64,000 bases of DNA from Rhizobium tumorigenes (GCF_003240565.2 NZ_CP117255.1:2896501-2960500); one strand, 5' to 3'; counted from the stretch's first letter, positions 41,545-51,691 are shown. Program-made: numbers and translations. The notes: generated by a model from the sequence alone, not told the origin.

Positions 41545-42291
41545 ATGCGCGTGCTCGTCACCCGTCCCGCAGCATCGGGCGAGCGCACCGCGAAAAAGCT
41601 CGAAGCACGCGGCCATGAGGCGCTCCTTCTTCCGCTGACGGCACCAGTCCACGATCCCACGGCGGCATCGGCGGCACTGGACAACTCGACCGGCGCCATT
41701 GCCGTCACCAGCGCAGAGGCGCTCCGTGCTTTGCAGGCCATCGGCCCGGCGCTCTCCGCACATCTCGGCCGCCCGCTCTTTGCCGTCGGCAGGGCAACCG
41801 CCGATAAGGCCGTCGCAGCCGGTTTCAATACTGTCCACCATTCCCAAGGCGATGGCGTCGAACTCGCCGATCTAGTTGCCAGCCAGAAATTCTTGTTGGG
41901 TGATCGTCCGCTGACTTATCTCGCGGGTTTCCCCCGTGCGTCAGGCTTCGAAAAGCGGCTTTCCCTGCACGGCGTCCCGTTCGACTGCATCGAATGCTAC
42001 CGCATGGAGCAGGTAGAACCGCCTGAAACATTGCTGCAGAGCCTTTTCAGCGACATTCCCGTCGATGCGGTACTCTTCTATTCCAGCCACACCGCCAGAC
42101 GGTTTTTTGGCCTCGCTTTAGTATCCAGGCATCTCGAGCAGCTGAAAAAGACGCGGCTTCTATGCATGAGCGCGACGATTGCCACAATCGTCCCCTACCC
42201 GTTGCGCTCAGCGGTCGAAATAGCGGAAATCCCGGAGGAAGACAGCATGCTCGGCCTTCTCGATCCCGATCCGAGCGCTAAATTGATCTAA
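41545..42291 (+). CDS. hemD: Uroporphyrinogen-III synthase
   Basis: This 248-residue protein cyclises hydroxymethylbilane. HemD sequences vary widely, but MRVLVTRPAASGERTA, VTSAEALRAL, FAVGRATADKAVAAGF and the late AVLFYSSHTARRFF fit the family. It starts 3 bases after hemC ends. Confidence 0.93.
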   Translation: MRVLVTRPAASGERTAKKLEARGHEALLLPLTAPVHDPTAASAALDNSTGAIAVTSAEALRALQAIGPALSAHLGRPLFAVGRATADKAVAAGFNTVHHSQGDGVELADLVASQKFLLGDRPLTYLAGFPRASGFEKRLSLHGVPFDCIECYRMEQVEPPETLLQSLFSDIPVDAVLFYSSHTARRFFGLALVSRHLEQLKKTRLLCMSATIATIVPYPLRSAVEIAEIPEEDSMLGLLDPDPSAKLI

Positions 42292-42351
42292 GCTCTTTCC
42301 ATAAACCGCTTCACTGTCTACCTTCTTCGCAGTGCATCACATGAGGACGCC

Positions 42352-43557
42352 ATGATCCCCGGTAATCCGCCGCATCATACGAAGCCCGACGAAGAGCCCG
42401 TAACGATCGATCTGGAAGCCAATGCGGCTGACCGCCGCGAAGCCGAGGTCGAAAGTCACAAGGACGAAATCGGCACCTCCGCCACGGACCCAGTGGACAT
42501 CAAGCCGCAGCCCGAGCCGGAACCGGCATACGAGCCCGCCGGAACAACGCCGACAGAGCCACCGGCCCCGACAGCCACGGCGCCTGTAAACAGCACCACG
42601 GGCCTCATTGCAGCCGGTATCGTCGGCGGCCTGATCGCGCTGATCGGTGCCGGAGCGCTGCAATATGCAGGCGTCCTGCCCGCCGCTTCCGGAAACGATA
42701 AGCAGCAATTCACGTCGCTGGACTCTGAGATCGACGGGCTGAAGCAGAGCGTCGCCAATCTGGCCACCTCTCCCGCAGCAACGCCGGATACCGCGCTGGA
42801 AGCACGCATCGGCGCGCTAGAGGCAGTCATCAAGAACAACCCGCAGGCAGCGACCGCCAACGGCGCATCACCCAGCGCCGTGGATACCGCCTCCGCCCAG
42901 AAAATTTCCGATCTGACCTCTGAAGTCGACCAGCTGAAAGCCAGCCTGACGCAGACCTCGCAGACGCAGGCCACGACCGGCGCCGACATCAGCAAGCGGC
43001 TGGACGACGCTGAAAAGAAACTGAACGACCCGGGCAAGGATGTGGCCGTTGCCCAGGCAATCGCTGCTGCCGGGCTCAAGGCGGCGATCGATCGCGGCGG
43101 GCCTTTCCGCGCCGAACTCGATACCTTTGCCGGCGTCTCTCCCAACGACCCGACAGTGGAAACCCTGGGCAAGTTTGCCGAAACCGGTGTGCCATCGCGC
43201 GCGGAACTGATCCGCCAGGTTCCCGATGTCGCAACCGCGATTATCGGGGCGGCAGAAAAGCCGGCTGAAAACCAGGGCTGGAGCGACCGCCTGATGGAAA
43301 GCGCCAAGTCGCTTGTGACCGTTCGCCCCGTCGGCAATATCAAGGGCGACGGCGTCGACGCCATCGCCGCCCGCTTCGAGGACAAGATCCGCAACGGCGA
43401 CCTGCCGGGCGCCGTCAGCGAGTGGAACAGTCTCCCGGAAACCGGCAAGATGGCATCGGCGGCGTTCAAACAGTCGATCGAAGCCAGGATCAAGGTCGAG
43501 GATCTCGTCGGTGAAACCCTTTCGAAGGCGATTGCCGGCGCCGGCAAGCAGAGCTGA
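42352..43557 (+). CDS. Alphaproteobacterial Mic60/mitofilin-family membrane protein
   Basis: This 401-residue protein has a Pro/Glu-rich cytoplasmic N-terminus, one membrane helix (about residues 82-106, LIAAGIVGGLIALIGAGAL), a long coiled-coil region (about 120-230) and a conserved C-terminal domain. Location between hemD and hemY and this layout match alpha-Mic60, the bacterial relative of mitochondrial Mic60 that shapes intracytoplasmic or inner membranes. AGGA lies 6 bases before the ATG. Confidence 0.85.
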   Translation: MIPGNPPHHTKPDEEPVTIDLEANAADRREAEVESHKDEIGTSATDPVDIKPQPEPEPAYEPAGTTPTEPPAPTATAPVNSTTGLIAAGIVGGLIALIGAGALQYAGVLPAASGNDKQQFTSLDSEIDGLKQSVANLATSPAATPDTALEARIGALEAVIKNNPQAATANGASPSAVDTASAQKISDLTSEVDQLKASLTQTSQTQATTGADISKRLDDAEKKLNDPGKDVAVAQAIAAAGLKAAIDRGGPFRAELDTFAGVSPNDPTVETLGKFAETGVPSRAELIRQVPDVATAIIGAAEKPAENQGWSDRLMESAKSLVTVRPVGNIKGDGVDAIAARFEDKIRNGDLPGAVSEWNSLPETGKMASAAFKQSIEARIKVEDLVGETLSKAIAGAGKQS

Positions 43558-43566
43558 GGTAAGAAC

Positions 43567-45207
43567 ATGATCGTCAGACTGCTTGTCTTTATCGTCCTGA
43601 TCCTTGCACTCGGCTACGGCTTCTCCTGGCTGGCCGATCGTCCGGGCGACCTGTCGCTGATGTGGGGCGGCGAGCTCTACCAGACCAAGCTGATTGTCGC
43701 CGCCAGCCTTCTGATCGCCATCGTCGCCGCTGTCATGATCGTCTGGTCGCTGCTGCGGATGATCTGGACCTCGCCCCATTCCGTCAGCCGCTACTTTCGC
43801 GCCCGCAAGCGTGACCGCGGCTATCAGGCATTGTCGACCGGGCTGATTGCTGCCGGCGCCGGCAATGCGCTGCTGGCCCGCAAGATGGCTGCTCGTTCGC
43901 GTGGCCTGATCCGCGCCGACCAGGAACCGCTGATCAGTCTTCTGGAAGCGCAGGCAGCGCTGATCGAAGGCAACCACGACGAGGCGCGCGCCAAGTTCGA
44001 GCTGATGGCCAAAGATCCGGAGACCCGCGAGCTGGGCCTCCGTGGCCTCTATCTCGAAGCCAAGCGCCTCGGTGCCGACGAGGCTGCCCGGCAATATGCA
44101 GAACAGGCGGCCGACAAGGCACCCTACCTGCCTTGGGCGGCGCAGGCGACGCTCGAATATCGCAGCCGCGCCGGCCGCTGGGACGACGCTATCCGTCTTC
44201 TCGACCAGCAGAAGGTCGCAAGGGTCATCGGCAAGGACGAGGCAAACCGTCTGCGCGCCGTGCTTCTGACGGCACGCGCCACCGACCGGCTCGACGCCAA
44301 CCCCACCGGTGCACGCGACGACGCGCTGGCCGCCCTGAGGCTTTCCGACAATCTCGTGCCAGCCGCCCTGATTGCCGCCAAGGCGCTGTTTCGCGAAGAC
44401 AAGATCCGCAAGGCCGCTGCAGTGCTGGAGGATGCCTGGAAGGTTTCTCCCCATCCTGAAATCGGCCGCGCCTACGTTCGCGCCCGCAGCGGCGACAGCG
44501 TGCTGGACCGCCTGAAACGCGCCGAGAAGCTGGAAGCACTGCGGCCCAATAATGCAGAGGCATTGCTGATCACGGCGCAGGCAGCACTCGATGCCGGCAA
44601 TTTTGCCGTCGCCCGCAGCAAGGCGGAAGCAGCCGCGCGCATGGAGCCCCGCGAGGGCGCCTTCATGTTGCTTGCCGATATCGAGGACGCCGAGACACGC
44701 GACCAGGGGCGCACCCGCCATTGGCTCGCCCAGGCCTTGCGCGCACCGCGCGACCCGGCCTGGATGGCCGATGGTTTCGTGTCCGACAACTGGCTCCCGG
44801 TCTCTCCCATTTCGGGCAAGCTCGATGCATTCGAATGGCGGTCGCCTTTCAGCCAGCTTGAAGGCCCAGTCGAGGAAGGCACCGTCGCTTCGTTCGAGAC
44901 AGCGCTCCGCAACCTGCCGCCACTGGCAGATCTGCGTCCGGCCGCTGCTCCAGTATCCGCACAACCTGTCCAGCAACGACCTGAAGCCGCCAAGCCCTCG
45001 ACAGCAGGTCCGTTGCCCGCGAGCCCCACGCCCGCCAGGCCCATGCCTGCCAGAACGCAGCCATCGACGGCACTGGTCACCGTGACAAAACCCGAAAGCC
45101 CGAAAAAGCCGGAGCACCGCCCATTCTTCGGCGGCGCTCCGGACGATCCGGGTGTCCGCACCACAAAGGCAGATCCGGAACCCAAGACCCGGCTGAAGCT
45201 TTTTTAA
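43567..45207 (+). CDS. hemY: HemY-family protein
   Basis: This 546-residue inner-membrane protein has two N-terminal membrane helices (VFIVLILALGYGFSWLA; LIVAASLLIAIVAAVMIVWSLL cut short) and a TPR-like helical domain typical of HemY (RALSTGLIAAGAGN-type block, here GYQALSTGLIAAGAGNA). It is tied to late heme synthesis by conservation next to hemCD; its exact role is unresolved. The C-terminus is an Ala/Pro-rich tail. It starts 9 bases after the Mic60 gene. Confidence 0.9.
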   Translation: MIVRLLVFIVLILALGYGFSWLADRPGDLSLMWGGELYQTKLIVAASLLIAIVAAVMIVWSLLRMIWTSPHSVSRYFRARKRDRGYQALSTGLIAAGAGNALLARKMAARSRGLIRADQEPLISLLEAQAALIEGNHDEARAKFELMAKDPETRELGLRGLYLEAKRLGADEAARQYAEQAADKAPYLPWAAQATLEYRSRAGRWDDAIRLLDQQKVARVIGKDEANRLRAVLLTARATDRLDANPTGARDDALAALRLSDNLVPAALIAAKALFREDKIRKAAAVLEDAWKVSPHPEIGRAYVRARSGDSVLDRLKRAEKLEALRPNNAEALLITAQAALDAGNFAVARSKAEAAARMEPREGAFMLLADIEDAETRDQGRTRHWLAQALRAPRDPAWMADGFVSDNWLPVSPISGKLDAFEWRSPFSQLEGPVEEGTVASFETALRNLPPLADLRPAAAPVSAQPVQQRPEAAKPSTAGPLPASPTPARPMPARTQPSTALVTVTKPESPKKPEHRPFFGGAPDDPGVRTTKADPEPKTRLKLF

Positions 45208-45219
45208 GAATGAAACCGC

Positions 45220-45705
45220 ATGTTTGAACGCTTCCAGGAATTCTTTCAAAGTCTGACGACAGATACTTCGAAAACCGGCCTTGCGCCCGACGATCCCCGG
45301 ATCTCGGTGGCGGCGCTCTGCATCCAGGTGATGGAAGCCGATGGCAAGGTGGAGGCCAGCGAGAAGAAGGCGCTGCGACGGTTGCTCAAGGACCAGTACG
45401 GCCTCGACGGCCGTGAGCTGGACGCGCTGATCGCGGCAGGCACCGAGGCCGAGAACGAGGCAGTCGACTATTTTCGCTTTACCTCGGATCTCAAGCGCCA
45501 TCTCGACAGCGACCAGCGCATCGAACTGATCGGCATCCTCTGGGATATCGTCTATGCCGATGGCGAGCGCAGCGAGATGGAAGACGATGCCATCTGGCGC
45601 ATTGCCGAGTTGCTGGGCGTTTCCGGTCGCGAGCGCATCATGAAGCGGCAGGAGGCAGCAGCACGGGTGCCGGGCCTCGCCGTGGAGGCCGACGATGCGG
45701 ATTGA
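45220..45705 (+). CDS. TerB-family (tellurite resistance domain) protein
   Basis: This 161-residue soluble helical protein has the TerB-like repeat with metal-binding-type acidic motifs: IQVMEADGKVEASEKKAL and DIVYADGERSEMEDDAIW. Such single-domain proteins are widespread and not necessarily linked to tellurite. It starts 12 bases after hemY and overlaps the next gene by 11 bases, so it is part of the same transcript. Confidence 0.82.
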   Translation: MFERFQEFFQSLTTDTSKTGLAPDDPRISVAALCIQVMEADGKVEASEKKALRRLLKDQYGLDGRELDALIAAGTEAENEAVDYFRFTSDLKRHLDSDQRIELIGILWDIVYADGERSEMEDDAIWRIAELLGVSGRERIMKRQEAAARVPGLAVEADDAD

Positions 45706-46426
45706 GGCGGCCAACAGCTGCCACCGCCGGCCGATCCTGATCGTGTTGCACCAGGAGCGCTCCAGCGCCGGACGCGTCGGGCAGATGCTGCTGCAGAAGG
45801 GTTACGACCTGGATATTCGCCGTCCCGTCCTTGGCGATCCCCTGCCGGAAACCCTTGAAGCCCACGGCGGCGCAGTCGTCTTCGGTGGACCGATGAGTGC
45901 CAACGACACCGATCCCTTCGTGCGCTCGGAAATCAACTGGCTGGATGTCCCGCTGCGGGAGAACCGCCCATTCCTCGGTATCTGCCTCGGTGCCCAAATG
46001 CTGGTGCGCCAGCTGGGCGGCAAGGTGCAGGCCCGACCGGATGAAAAGGCCGAAATCGGCTGGTATCCGCTGCATCCGACCGAGCGCGGCCGTCAGCTGA
46101 TGCGCTGGCCGCCGATGGTCTACCACTTCCACAGCGAAGGCTTCGATCTTCCCGCTGGAGCGGAGCTTTTGGCAAAGGGCGATACCTACCCCAACCAGGC
46201 ATTCCGCTATGGCGACAACGCCTGGGGCTTGCAGTTTCACGCCGAACTGACCCGCGTCATGATGCAGCGCTGGGTCGTCCACGGTGCCCATCGCTTCGCA
46301 CTGCCCAACGCCCAGCAGGGTCGAGATCATCTTGAAGGCCGCATGCTTTTCGACGGTGCGCTCAGGCAGTGGTTGTCGGAGTTTCTCGATATCGTCTTCG
46401 AGACGCAGGTCGCGGTCGCGGCCTGA
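45695..46426 (+). CDS. Class I glutamine amidotransferase
   Basis: This 243-residue GATase-1 domain protein, GMP-synthase-glutaminase-like, has the nucleophile C97 in FLGICLGAQML and the partner H182 and E184 in QFHAEL. It has no fused synthetase domain, so the amination target is unknown. The gene starts inside the TerB gene (11-base overlap). It ends 5 bases from the converging MFS gene. Confidence 0.85.
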   Translation: MRIEAANSCHRRPILIVLHQERSSAGRVGQMLLQKGYDLDIRRPVLGDPLPETLEAHGGAVVFGGPMSANDTDPFVRSEINWLDVPLRENRPFLGICLGAQMLVRQLGGKVQARPDEKAEIGWYPLHPTERGRQLMRWPPMVYHFHSEGFDLPAGAELLAKGDTYPNQAFRYGDNAWGLQFHAELTRVMMQRWVVHGAHRFALPNAQQGRDHLEGRMLFDGALRQWLSEFLDIVFETQVAVAA

Positions 46427-46431
46427 ACCGA

Positions 46432-47679
46432 TCAGGCTGACCCTTTTTCATCCGGGGCATCCAGCGTGTCGATCTTGCGCAGCTGCGGAAAGCCTATGGC
46501 CCAGATGATCGCGACTGCCAGGGTGCCGACACCGCCGATCACGACTGCCGGCACCGCCCCGAATACGGAGGCCATCGTCCCCGCGCGGAATTCGCCGAGC
46601 TCGTTCGACGCACCGACAAAGACCATGTTGACCGCGTTGACCCGGCCGCGAACATGGTCGGGGGTCCACAAGGCAATCAGGGTTTCGCGCACATAGACCG
46701 AGATCATGTCTGAAGCACCCATGATCATCAGGGCGACGATCGACAGCCATGGCGTGCTGGACAGGCCAAAAATCAGCGTACCCACACCAAACATCGCCAC
46801 TCCGGCAAACATGTACACGCCCGCCCGATGGCGCAGCGGATAGGTCGCCAGCAGTACCGCCGTGACGATAGCCCCGACACCCGGTGCAGCCCGCAGCAAC
46901 CCGAGCCCCCAAGGCCCGAGTGTCAGGATATCGCGGGCAAAAATAGGCATCAGCGCCACGGCGCCGCCGAGCAGCACCGCGAAGAGGTCGAGAGAGATAG
47001 CACCGAGGACGACCCTCTCAGACCATATGAAGCGGTATCCGGCAAGGATTGTGCTCCAGTTGGTTGCCATGCCGGTGCTCCGCTGGGCGGGCTTGGCAAT
47101 CATCTGGATCAGGATGGCTCCGAGAATTGAAAACACCGCGGCCACCGCATAGGCAAAGCTTGGCCCGAGCCCATAGAGCAGACCGCCCGCAACGGGACCG
47201 ACGATTGCGGCAGTCTGCCACGAGGACGAATTCCAGGCGACGGCATTCGACAGGTCTTCGGGCGGAACGAGATTAGGCGCCAGCGACTGGGTGGCTGGCC
47301 CCAGGAAAGCGCGTTCGATCCCCATGATGGTGAGAATGCCGAAGACCGGCAACGGCGCGAATGATCCCGTAGACGTCATCACCCACAGCGCCACGGCACA
47401 GAGCGCACCGACCAGCGTGCAGATTGCCACGATGTGGCGGCGGCTGTAGCGATCCGCAACCGAACCGGTGACCAGCGTCAGAAGCAGCGACGGCAGGAAC
47501 TGCACGAGGCCGATGAGGCCCAGGTAGATGGCACTGCCGGTCTGGTCGTACATCTGCCATCCGACGGAGACGCTGATGATCTGCGCGGCGAAGGAAACAA
47601 GAAAACGGGCAAAGAAGAAACGCGTGTAGGAAACATGGCGGAATGCAGCGAAGCGATCCGCAGACGAGATAAGCGACAT
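46432..47679 (-). CDS. MFS exporter (EntS/enterobactin-exporter-like)
   Basis: This 415-residue protein has about 12 membrane helices. The loop GSVADRYSRRHIVAI between helices 2 and 3 is the MFS signature, and the overall pattern FFFARFLVSFAAQIISVSVGWQMYD is typical of the EntS-like MFS_3 group. The substrate is not known. ATG 47679 is used; a GTG at 47706 would add nine residues. Confidence 0.85.
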   Translation of the reverse strand: MSLISSADRFAAFRHVSYTRFFFARFLVSFAAQIISVSVGWQMYDQTGSAIYLGLIGLVQFLPSLLLTLVTGSVADRYSRRHIVAICTLVGALCAVALWVMTSTGSFAPLPVFGILTIMGIERAFLGPATQSLAPNLVPPEDLSNAVAWNSSSWQTAAIVGPVAGGLLYGLGPSFAYAVAAVFSILGAILIQMIAKPAQRSTGMATNWSTILAGYRFIWSERVVLGAISLDLFAVLLGGAVALMPIFARDILTLGPWGLGLLRAAPGVGAIVTAVLLATYPLRHRAGVYMFAGVAMFGVGTLIFGLSSTPWLSIVALMIMGASDMISVYVRETLIALWTPDHVRGRVNAVNMVFVGASNELGEFRAGTMASVFGAVPAVVIGGVGTLAVAIIWAIGFPQLRKIDTLDAPDEKGSA

Positions 47680-47812
47680 GAAGGGCTTTCCGTTAGCGAC
47701 CGCCACAGATCCCCACGGCCGTTAAACATGATTCATCGTGCCGGCGGGCATACCACTTGCTCGCGCCTTCGCCAATGTCTACATGTCTGTCAATCGCGAA
47801 ATGGAGACGTAC

Positions 47813-48127
47813 ATGTCCGGAATACTTCTGGCGCTCTTTCAAGTCATTGATATCGTCTTGCAGCTTTACGTCTACATCCTGATAGCCAGCGCCATCTTCT
47901 CGTGGCTCTACGCCTTCAACGTGATCAATTCGAGCAACCAGTTCGTGAACTCGGTCGGCCGCTTCCTCTTCAATGTCACCGAGCCGGTCCTCAATCCCCT
48001 CCGGCGCATCCTGCCGAACCTCGGCGGCATCGACATTTCTCCGATCGTCGTGCTGTTGATCATCTTCTTCATCCAGGCGGTACTGCATAACACCGTCTAC
48101 CCGGCCCTCCTTCAACTGACGATGTGA
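47813..48127 (+). CDS. YggT-family membrane protein
   Basis: This 104-residue protein has two pairs of hydrophobic helices and the motifs [20 protein letters not shown] and [23 protein letters not shown] (shown as [19 protein letters not shown]). YggT proteins are linked to osmotic stress and polar membrane processes, without a firm function. ATG 47813 is preferred because GGAG lies 6 bases before it. It overlaps the next gene by 4 bases (GTGA). Confidence 0.88.
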   Translation: MSGILLALFQVIDIVLQLYVYILIASAIFSWLYAFNVINSSNQFVNSVGRFLFNVTEPVLNPLRRILPNLGGIDISPIVVLLIIFFIQAVLHNTVYPALLQLTM

Positions 48128-48438
48128 GCAGCGCCTGGCGCAAGCTTGCAGACAATGTCCGATTATCCGTCCGGCTGACACCGAATGGCGGCCGCGATGA
48201 GATCGGAGGCATCGAAACCGGCGCCGATGGCGAGGTCTATCTCAAGGTGCGCGTCAGCGATGTGCCCGAAAAGGGAAAGGCCAACAAGGCGCTGGTCGCC
48301 TTGTTGGCGAAAAGGCTCTGCCTGCCGAAATCCTCCATCAGCATCATATCCGGCGACACAGCGCGCAAAAAAATCCTCCGGATCGATGGCGACCCGGAGG
48401 AAATAAGCAATGCTCTCGATGCTGTCTTAGAAGCCTGA
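48124..48438 (+). CDS. DUF167 (YggU-family) protein
   Basis: This 104-residue protein has the DUF167 core: [34 protein letters not shown] and [18 protein letters not shown]. The family is usually next to yggT, as here. It starts with GTG overlapping the yggT stop. It ends exactly where ppa ends on the other strand. Confidence 0.9.
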   Translation: MSSAWRKLADNVRLSVRLTPNGGRDEIGGIETGADGEVYLKVRVSDVPEKGKANKALVALLAKRLCLPKSSISIISGDTARKKILRIDGDPEEISNALDAVLEA

Positions 48439-48981
48439 TCAGGCCTTCTTCTCGGCCGCGTTGTGACGGGCGATAGCTTCGAGGATCATCTCGCCAGCTT
48501 CCTTGGCACCCTTCCAGCCGTAGATCTTCACCCACTTGCCGGGCTCCAGGTCTTTGTAATGCTGGAAGAAATGCTCGATCTGCTTGATGGTGATATCAGG
48601 CAGGTCAGTGTATTCCTTGACCTTCTCGTAGCGCAGCGTCAGCTTCGGCGACGGAACGGCGATGATCTTCTCATCCTTGCCGGAATTGTCTTCCATCATC
48701 AGTACGCCGATCGGGCGAACATTGATGACACAGCCGGGGATGAGCGGCCGGGTGCTGGCGATCAGTACGTCGATCGGGTCGCCGTCTTCAGACAGCGTGT
48801 GCGGCACGAAGCCGTAATTTCCCGGATAGGTCATCGGCGTGTAGAGGAAACGATCGACCACCAGCGTGCCGGCTTCCTTGTCCATTTCGTACTTGATCGG
48901 ATCGCCGCCGACCGGCACTTCGACGATGACGTTGACGTCTTCAGGTGGATTTTTACCAATGGAAATTGCGTCGATGCGCAT
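48439..48981 (-). CDS. ppa: Inorganic pyrophosphatase
   Basis: The 180-residue family-I enzyme hydrolyses pyrophosphate to drive biosynthetic reactions. The active-site signature DGDPIDVLI is preceded by YGFVPHTLS, and KYEMDKEAG and [17 protein letters not shown] are present. Length is typical of the bacterial hexameric enzyme. Its stop codon abuts the yggU stop on the plus strand. Confidence 0.97.
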   Translation of the reverse strand: MRIDAISIGKNPPEDVNVIVEVPVGGDPIKYEMDKEAGTLVVDRFLYTPMTYPGNYGFVPHTLSEDGDPIDVLIASTRPLIPGCVINVRPIGVLMMEDNSGKDEKIIAVPSPKLTLRYEKVKEYTDLPDITIKQIEHFFQHYKDLEPGKWVKIYGWKGAKEAGEMILEAIARHNAAEKKA

Positions 48982-49166
48982 GGGAGTCCCCTAAACTATG
49001 ATAGCTGCCAGCCACTTAATCGGAAATAACCGGTAAGGCAACAGGGCTTCGAATGCATGGCCCGGTTTGAGCCAAGGCCAAAAACCGCGACACCTACCGA
49101 TGAATTGTCGGCAAAATTACGACCGCCTCCGCATTGGGGCCCGGCGACCGCCGTCGCCAGCCTGCC

Positions 49167-49673
49167 TCACGGCCAGACGAAGCCGATCTTCTTTACCTGC
49201 TCATCGCCGAAGGTCTCGAGCCCCTCGCAGAAGTCGAGCCCACCGTGACTGCGATAGAAACGTTCGGCATTCTCGTTGTCTTCGAGGCACCAAACGACCA
49301 TGCCCTTGCAGCCGAGCGACTTCAGAAGGCGCCGTGCTTCGCCAAACAGCAGACGGCCGAGGCCGATCCCCTGATATTCCGGACGGAGATAAAGCTCGTA
49401 GATCTCGCCTTCCTGCGGCAGCGCGCGCGCCCGGTTGAGGCCAAGTGTCGCATAGCCTGCAACAGTGCCGGCAACGTCGAGAACGAGCAGGGTCGCCGGT
49501 CCGCGTGTCGCCCGGCGCCACCACGCTTCGCCGCGCCGCTCGATCATCTGCGACAGTGCGCGGTGTGGAATGATGCCGGTGTAGGCATACTGCCAGGACA
49601 GCCGATGCGTCTCCGAAATGGCTCGGGCATCATGCGGTTCAGCCCGCCGGACATCAATCGATAACGTTTTCAT
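49167..49673 (-). CDS. GNAT-family acetyltransferase
   Basis: This 168-residue protein has the GNAT acetyl-CoA-binding motif A in YLRPEYQGIGLGRLLFGEARR and the later GMVVWCLEDNENAERFYRSHGG. Substrate unknown. The leader contains an inverted repeat CCCGGCAA/TTGCCGGG (49688-49727). Confidence 0.87.
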   Translation of the reverse strand: MKTLSIDVRRAEPHDARAISETHRLSWQYAYTGIIPHRALSQMIERRGEAWWRRATRGPATLLVLDVAGTVAGYATLGLNRARALPQEGEIYELYLRPEYQGIGLGRLLFGEARRLLKSLGCKGMVVWCLEDNENAERFYRSHGGLDFCEGLETFGDEQVKKIGFVWP

Positions 49674-49822
49674 AACGCCTACTCTGGCCCGGCAACTGCA
49701 AATTAACCATCCAGCAATATTGCCGGGAACCGTTTGCCCACAGGCTTTATGTGTGGACGTGCGCCAAACGTTAACTCTTTTTTAACGGGCGTCACAAGAG
49801 ACCAAAAATCGAACATGCAAAT

Positions 49823-49851
49823 AAAAAACCCCGATGCAAGCACCGGGGTTT
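49823..49851 (-). terminator. Terminator of typA
   Basis: On the minus strand an 8-bp stem (AAACCCCG at 49851-49844 with CGGGGTTT at 49833-49826) is followed by a T run. It lies about 25 bases after the typA stop. Confidence 0.9.
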
Positions 49852-49876
49852 GAGGTCTTCTAAGTGCCGAAAAGCC

Positions 49877-51691
49877 TTACGCGCTCTTCTTGCCGAAACG
49901 CTTGCGATCGTTCGGGTCCAGATAGGTCTTGCGCAGGCGGATGGACTTCGGCGTGACTTCCATCAGTTCGTCGTCCTGGATCCAGGAAAGCGCTCGGTCG
50001 AGGGTCATGCGGATCGGCGGCGTCAGGCGAACTGCCTCGTCCTTGCCGGCCGACCGGATGTTGGTCAGCTGCTTGCCCTTCAACACGTTGACTTCGAGGT
50101 CGTTGTCACGTGTGTGAATGCCGATGATCATGCCGGCGTAAACCTTTTCACCAGGCTCGATCATCATCGGGCCGCGATCTTCCAGGTTGAACATGGCATA
50201 GGCTACGGCTTCGCCGGACTGGTTCGACAGAAGCACGCCGCTGCTACGGCCGCCGATGTCGCCCTTGTAAGCCTGGTAGCTGTGGAAGAGACGGTTCATC
50301 ACGGCGGTGCCGCGAGTATCCGTCAGCAGTTCCGACTGGTAGCCGATCAGGCCGCGTGTTGGCGCGTAGAATACCAGACGCAGACGATTGCCGCCCGACG
50401 GACGGAGTTCGACCATCTCGGCCTTGCGTTCGGACATCTTCTGCACAACGATACCGGAATGCTCTTCGTCGACGTCGATGACGACTTCTTCGATCGGCTC
50501 CAGCTTGTTGCCGTTCTCGTCATCGTGCATGACGACGCGGGGACGCGACACAGCCAGCTCGAAGCCTTCGCGGCGCATGGTTTCGATCAGAACGGCGAGC
50601 TGCAATTCGCCGCGGCCGGACACGTAGAACGAATCCTTGGCTTCCGACTCTTCAACCTTCAGCGCGACGTTGCCTTCGGCTTCTTTCATGAGGCGGTCGC
50701 GAATGACGCGCGAGGTAACCTTGTCGCCTTCGGTGCCTGCAAGCGGGCTGTCGTTGACGATGAAGGACATGGTAACGGTCGGCGGATCGATCGGCTGTGC
50801 GTGCAGCGGCTCGGTGACCGACGGATCGCAGAATGTATCCGCAACCGTGCCCTTCGAGAGACCGGCGATTGCAATGATGTCGCCTGCAAATGCTTCGTCG
50901 ATTGGCTGGCGCTCGATGCCGCGGAAAGCGAGGATCTTCGAGATACGACCGGTTTCGATCGTCTTTCCGTCAACGCCCATGACCTTGACCGGCTGGTTCG
51001 ACTTGATCGAGCCGGAATGGATACGACCGGTGATGATGCGGCCGAGGAAGGGGTTGGCTTCGAGCAGCGTCCCGATCATGCGAAACGCGCCTTCGCCAAC
51101 GGTCGGCTCCGGAACATGCTTGAGCACGAGGTCGAGCAACGGGCCGAGGCCCTGGTCCATAGGACCTTCAGGTGCAGTGTTCATCCAGCCGGCACGGCCG
51201 GAACCGTAGAGGATCGGGAAGTCGAGCTGTTCGTCAGTGGCGTCGAGCGCAGCAAAAAGGTCGAAAACTTCGTTGACGACTTCTTCGTGACGCGCGTCCG
51301 GACGGTCGATCTTGTTGATCGCGACGATCGGGCGAAGGCCGACCTTAAGCGCCTTGCCGACCACGAACTTGGTCTGCGGCATAGGACCTTCGGCAGCATC
51401 GACCAGAACGATAGCGCCGTCCACCATCGAAAGGATACGCTCGACTTCGCCGCCGAAGTCGGCGTGGCCAGGGGTATCGACGATGTTGATGCGAACGTCT
51501 CTCCAGACGACCGAGGTCGCCTTGGCCAGGATCGTGATGCCACGTTCCTTTTCAAGTTCGTTCGAATCCATCATGCGCTCAACGGTGCGCTGGTTGTCGC
51601 GGAACGAACCGGACTGCTTCAGGAGTTCGTCGACAAGCGTCGTCTTGCCGTGGTCAACGTGCGCGATGATCGCGATATTTCGCATAGACAT
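49877..51691 (-). CDS. typA: Ribosome-associated GTPase TypA/BipA
   Basis: This 604-residue translational GTPase of the EF-G type acts on the ribosome, especially in 50S assembly and stress. It has G1 AHVDHGKT, the switch region RGITILAK, G3 DTPGHADF and G4 NKIDR, followed by EF-G-like domains and the BipA-specific C-terminal domain. Start is ATG 51691 or 51685, two codons apart; the upstream open frame to 51829 is not family-like. Confidence 0.96.
   Translation of the reverse strand: MSMRNIAIIAHVDHGKTTLVDELLKQSGSFRDNQRTVERMMDSNELEKERGITILAKATSVVWRDVRINIVDTPGHADFGGEVERILSMVDGAIVLVDAAEGPMPQTKFVVGKALKVGLRPIVAINKIDRPDARHEEVVNEVFDLFAALDATDEQLDFPILYGSGRAGWMNTAPEGPMDQGLGPLLDLVLKHVPEPTVGEGAFRMIGTLLEANPFLGRIITGRIHSGSIKSNQPVKVMGVDGKTIETGRISKILAFRGIERQPIDEAFAGDIIAIAGLSKGTVADTFCDPSVTEPLHAQPIDPPTVTMSFIVNDSPLAGTEGDKVTSRVIRDRLMKEAEGNVALKVEESEAKDSFYVSGRGELQLAVLIETMRREGFELAVSRPRVVMHDDENGNKLEPIEEVVIDVDEEHSGIVVQKMSERKAEMVELRPSGGNRLRLVFYAPTRGLIGYQSELLTDTRGTAVMNRLFHSYQAYKGDIGGRSSGVLLSNQSGEAVAYAMFNLEDRGPMMIEPGEKVYAGMIIGIHTRDNDLEVNVLKGKQLTNIRSAGKDEAVRLTPPIRMTLDRALSWIQDDELMEVTPKSIRLRKTYLDPNDRKRFGKKSA

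Noticed and set aside
42868..45714. Open frame of 948 codons on the minus strand opposite mic60, hemY and terB
   Set aside because: Runs across three real genes on the other strand. Composition is Gly/Leu/Arg-rich antisense noise with no recognisable domain.
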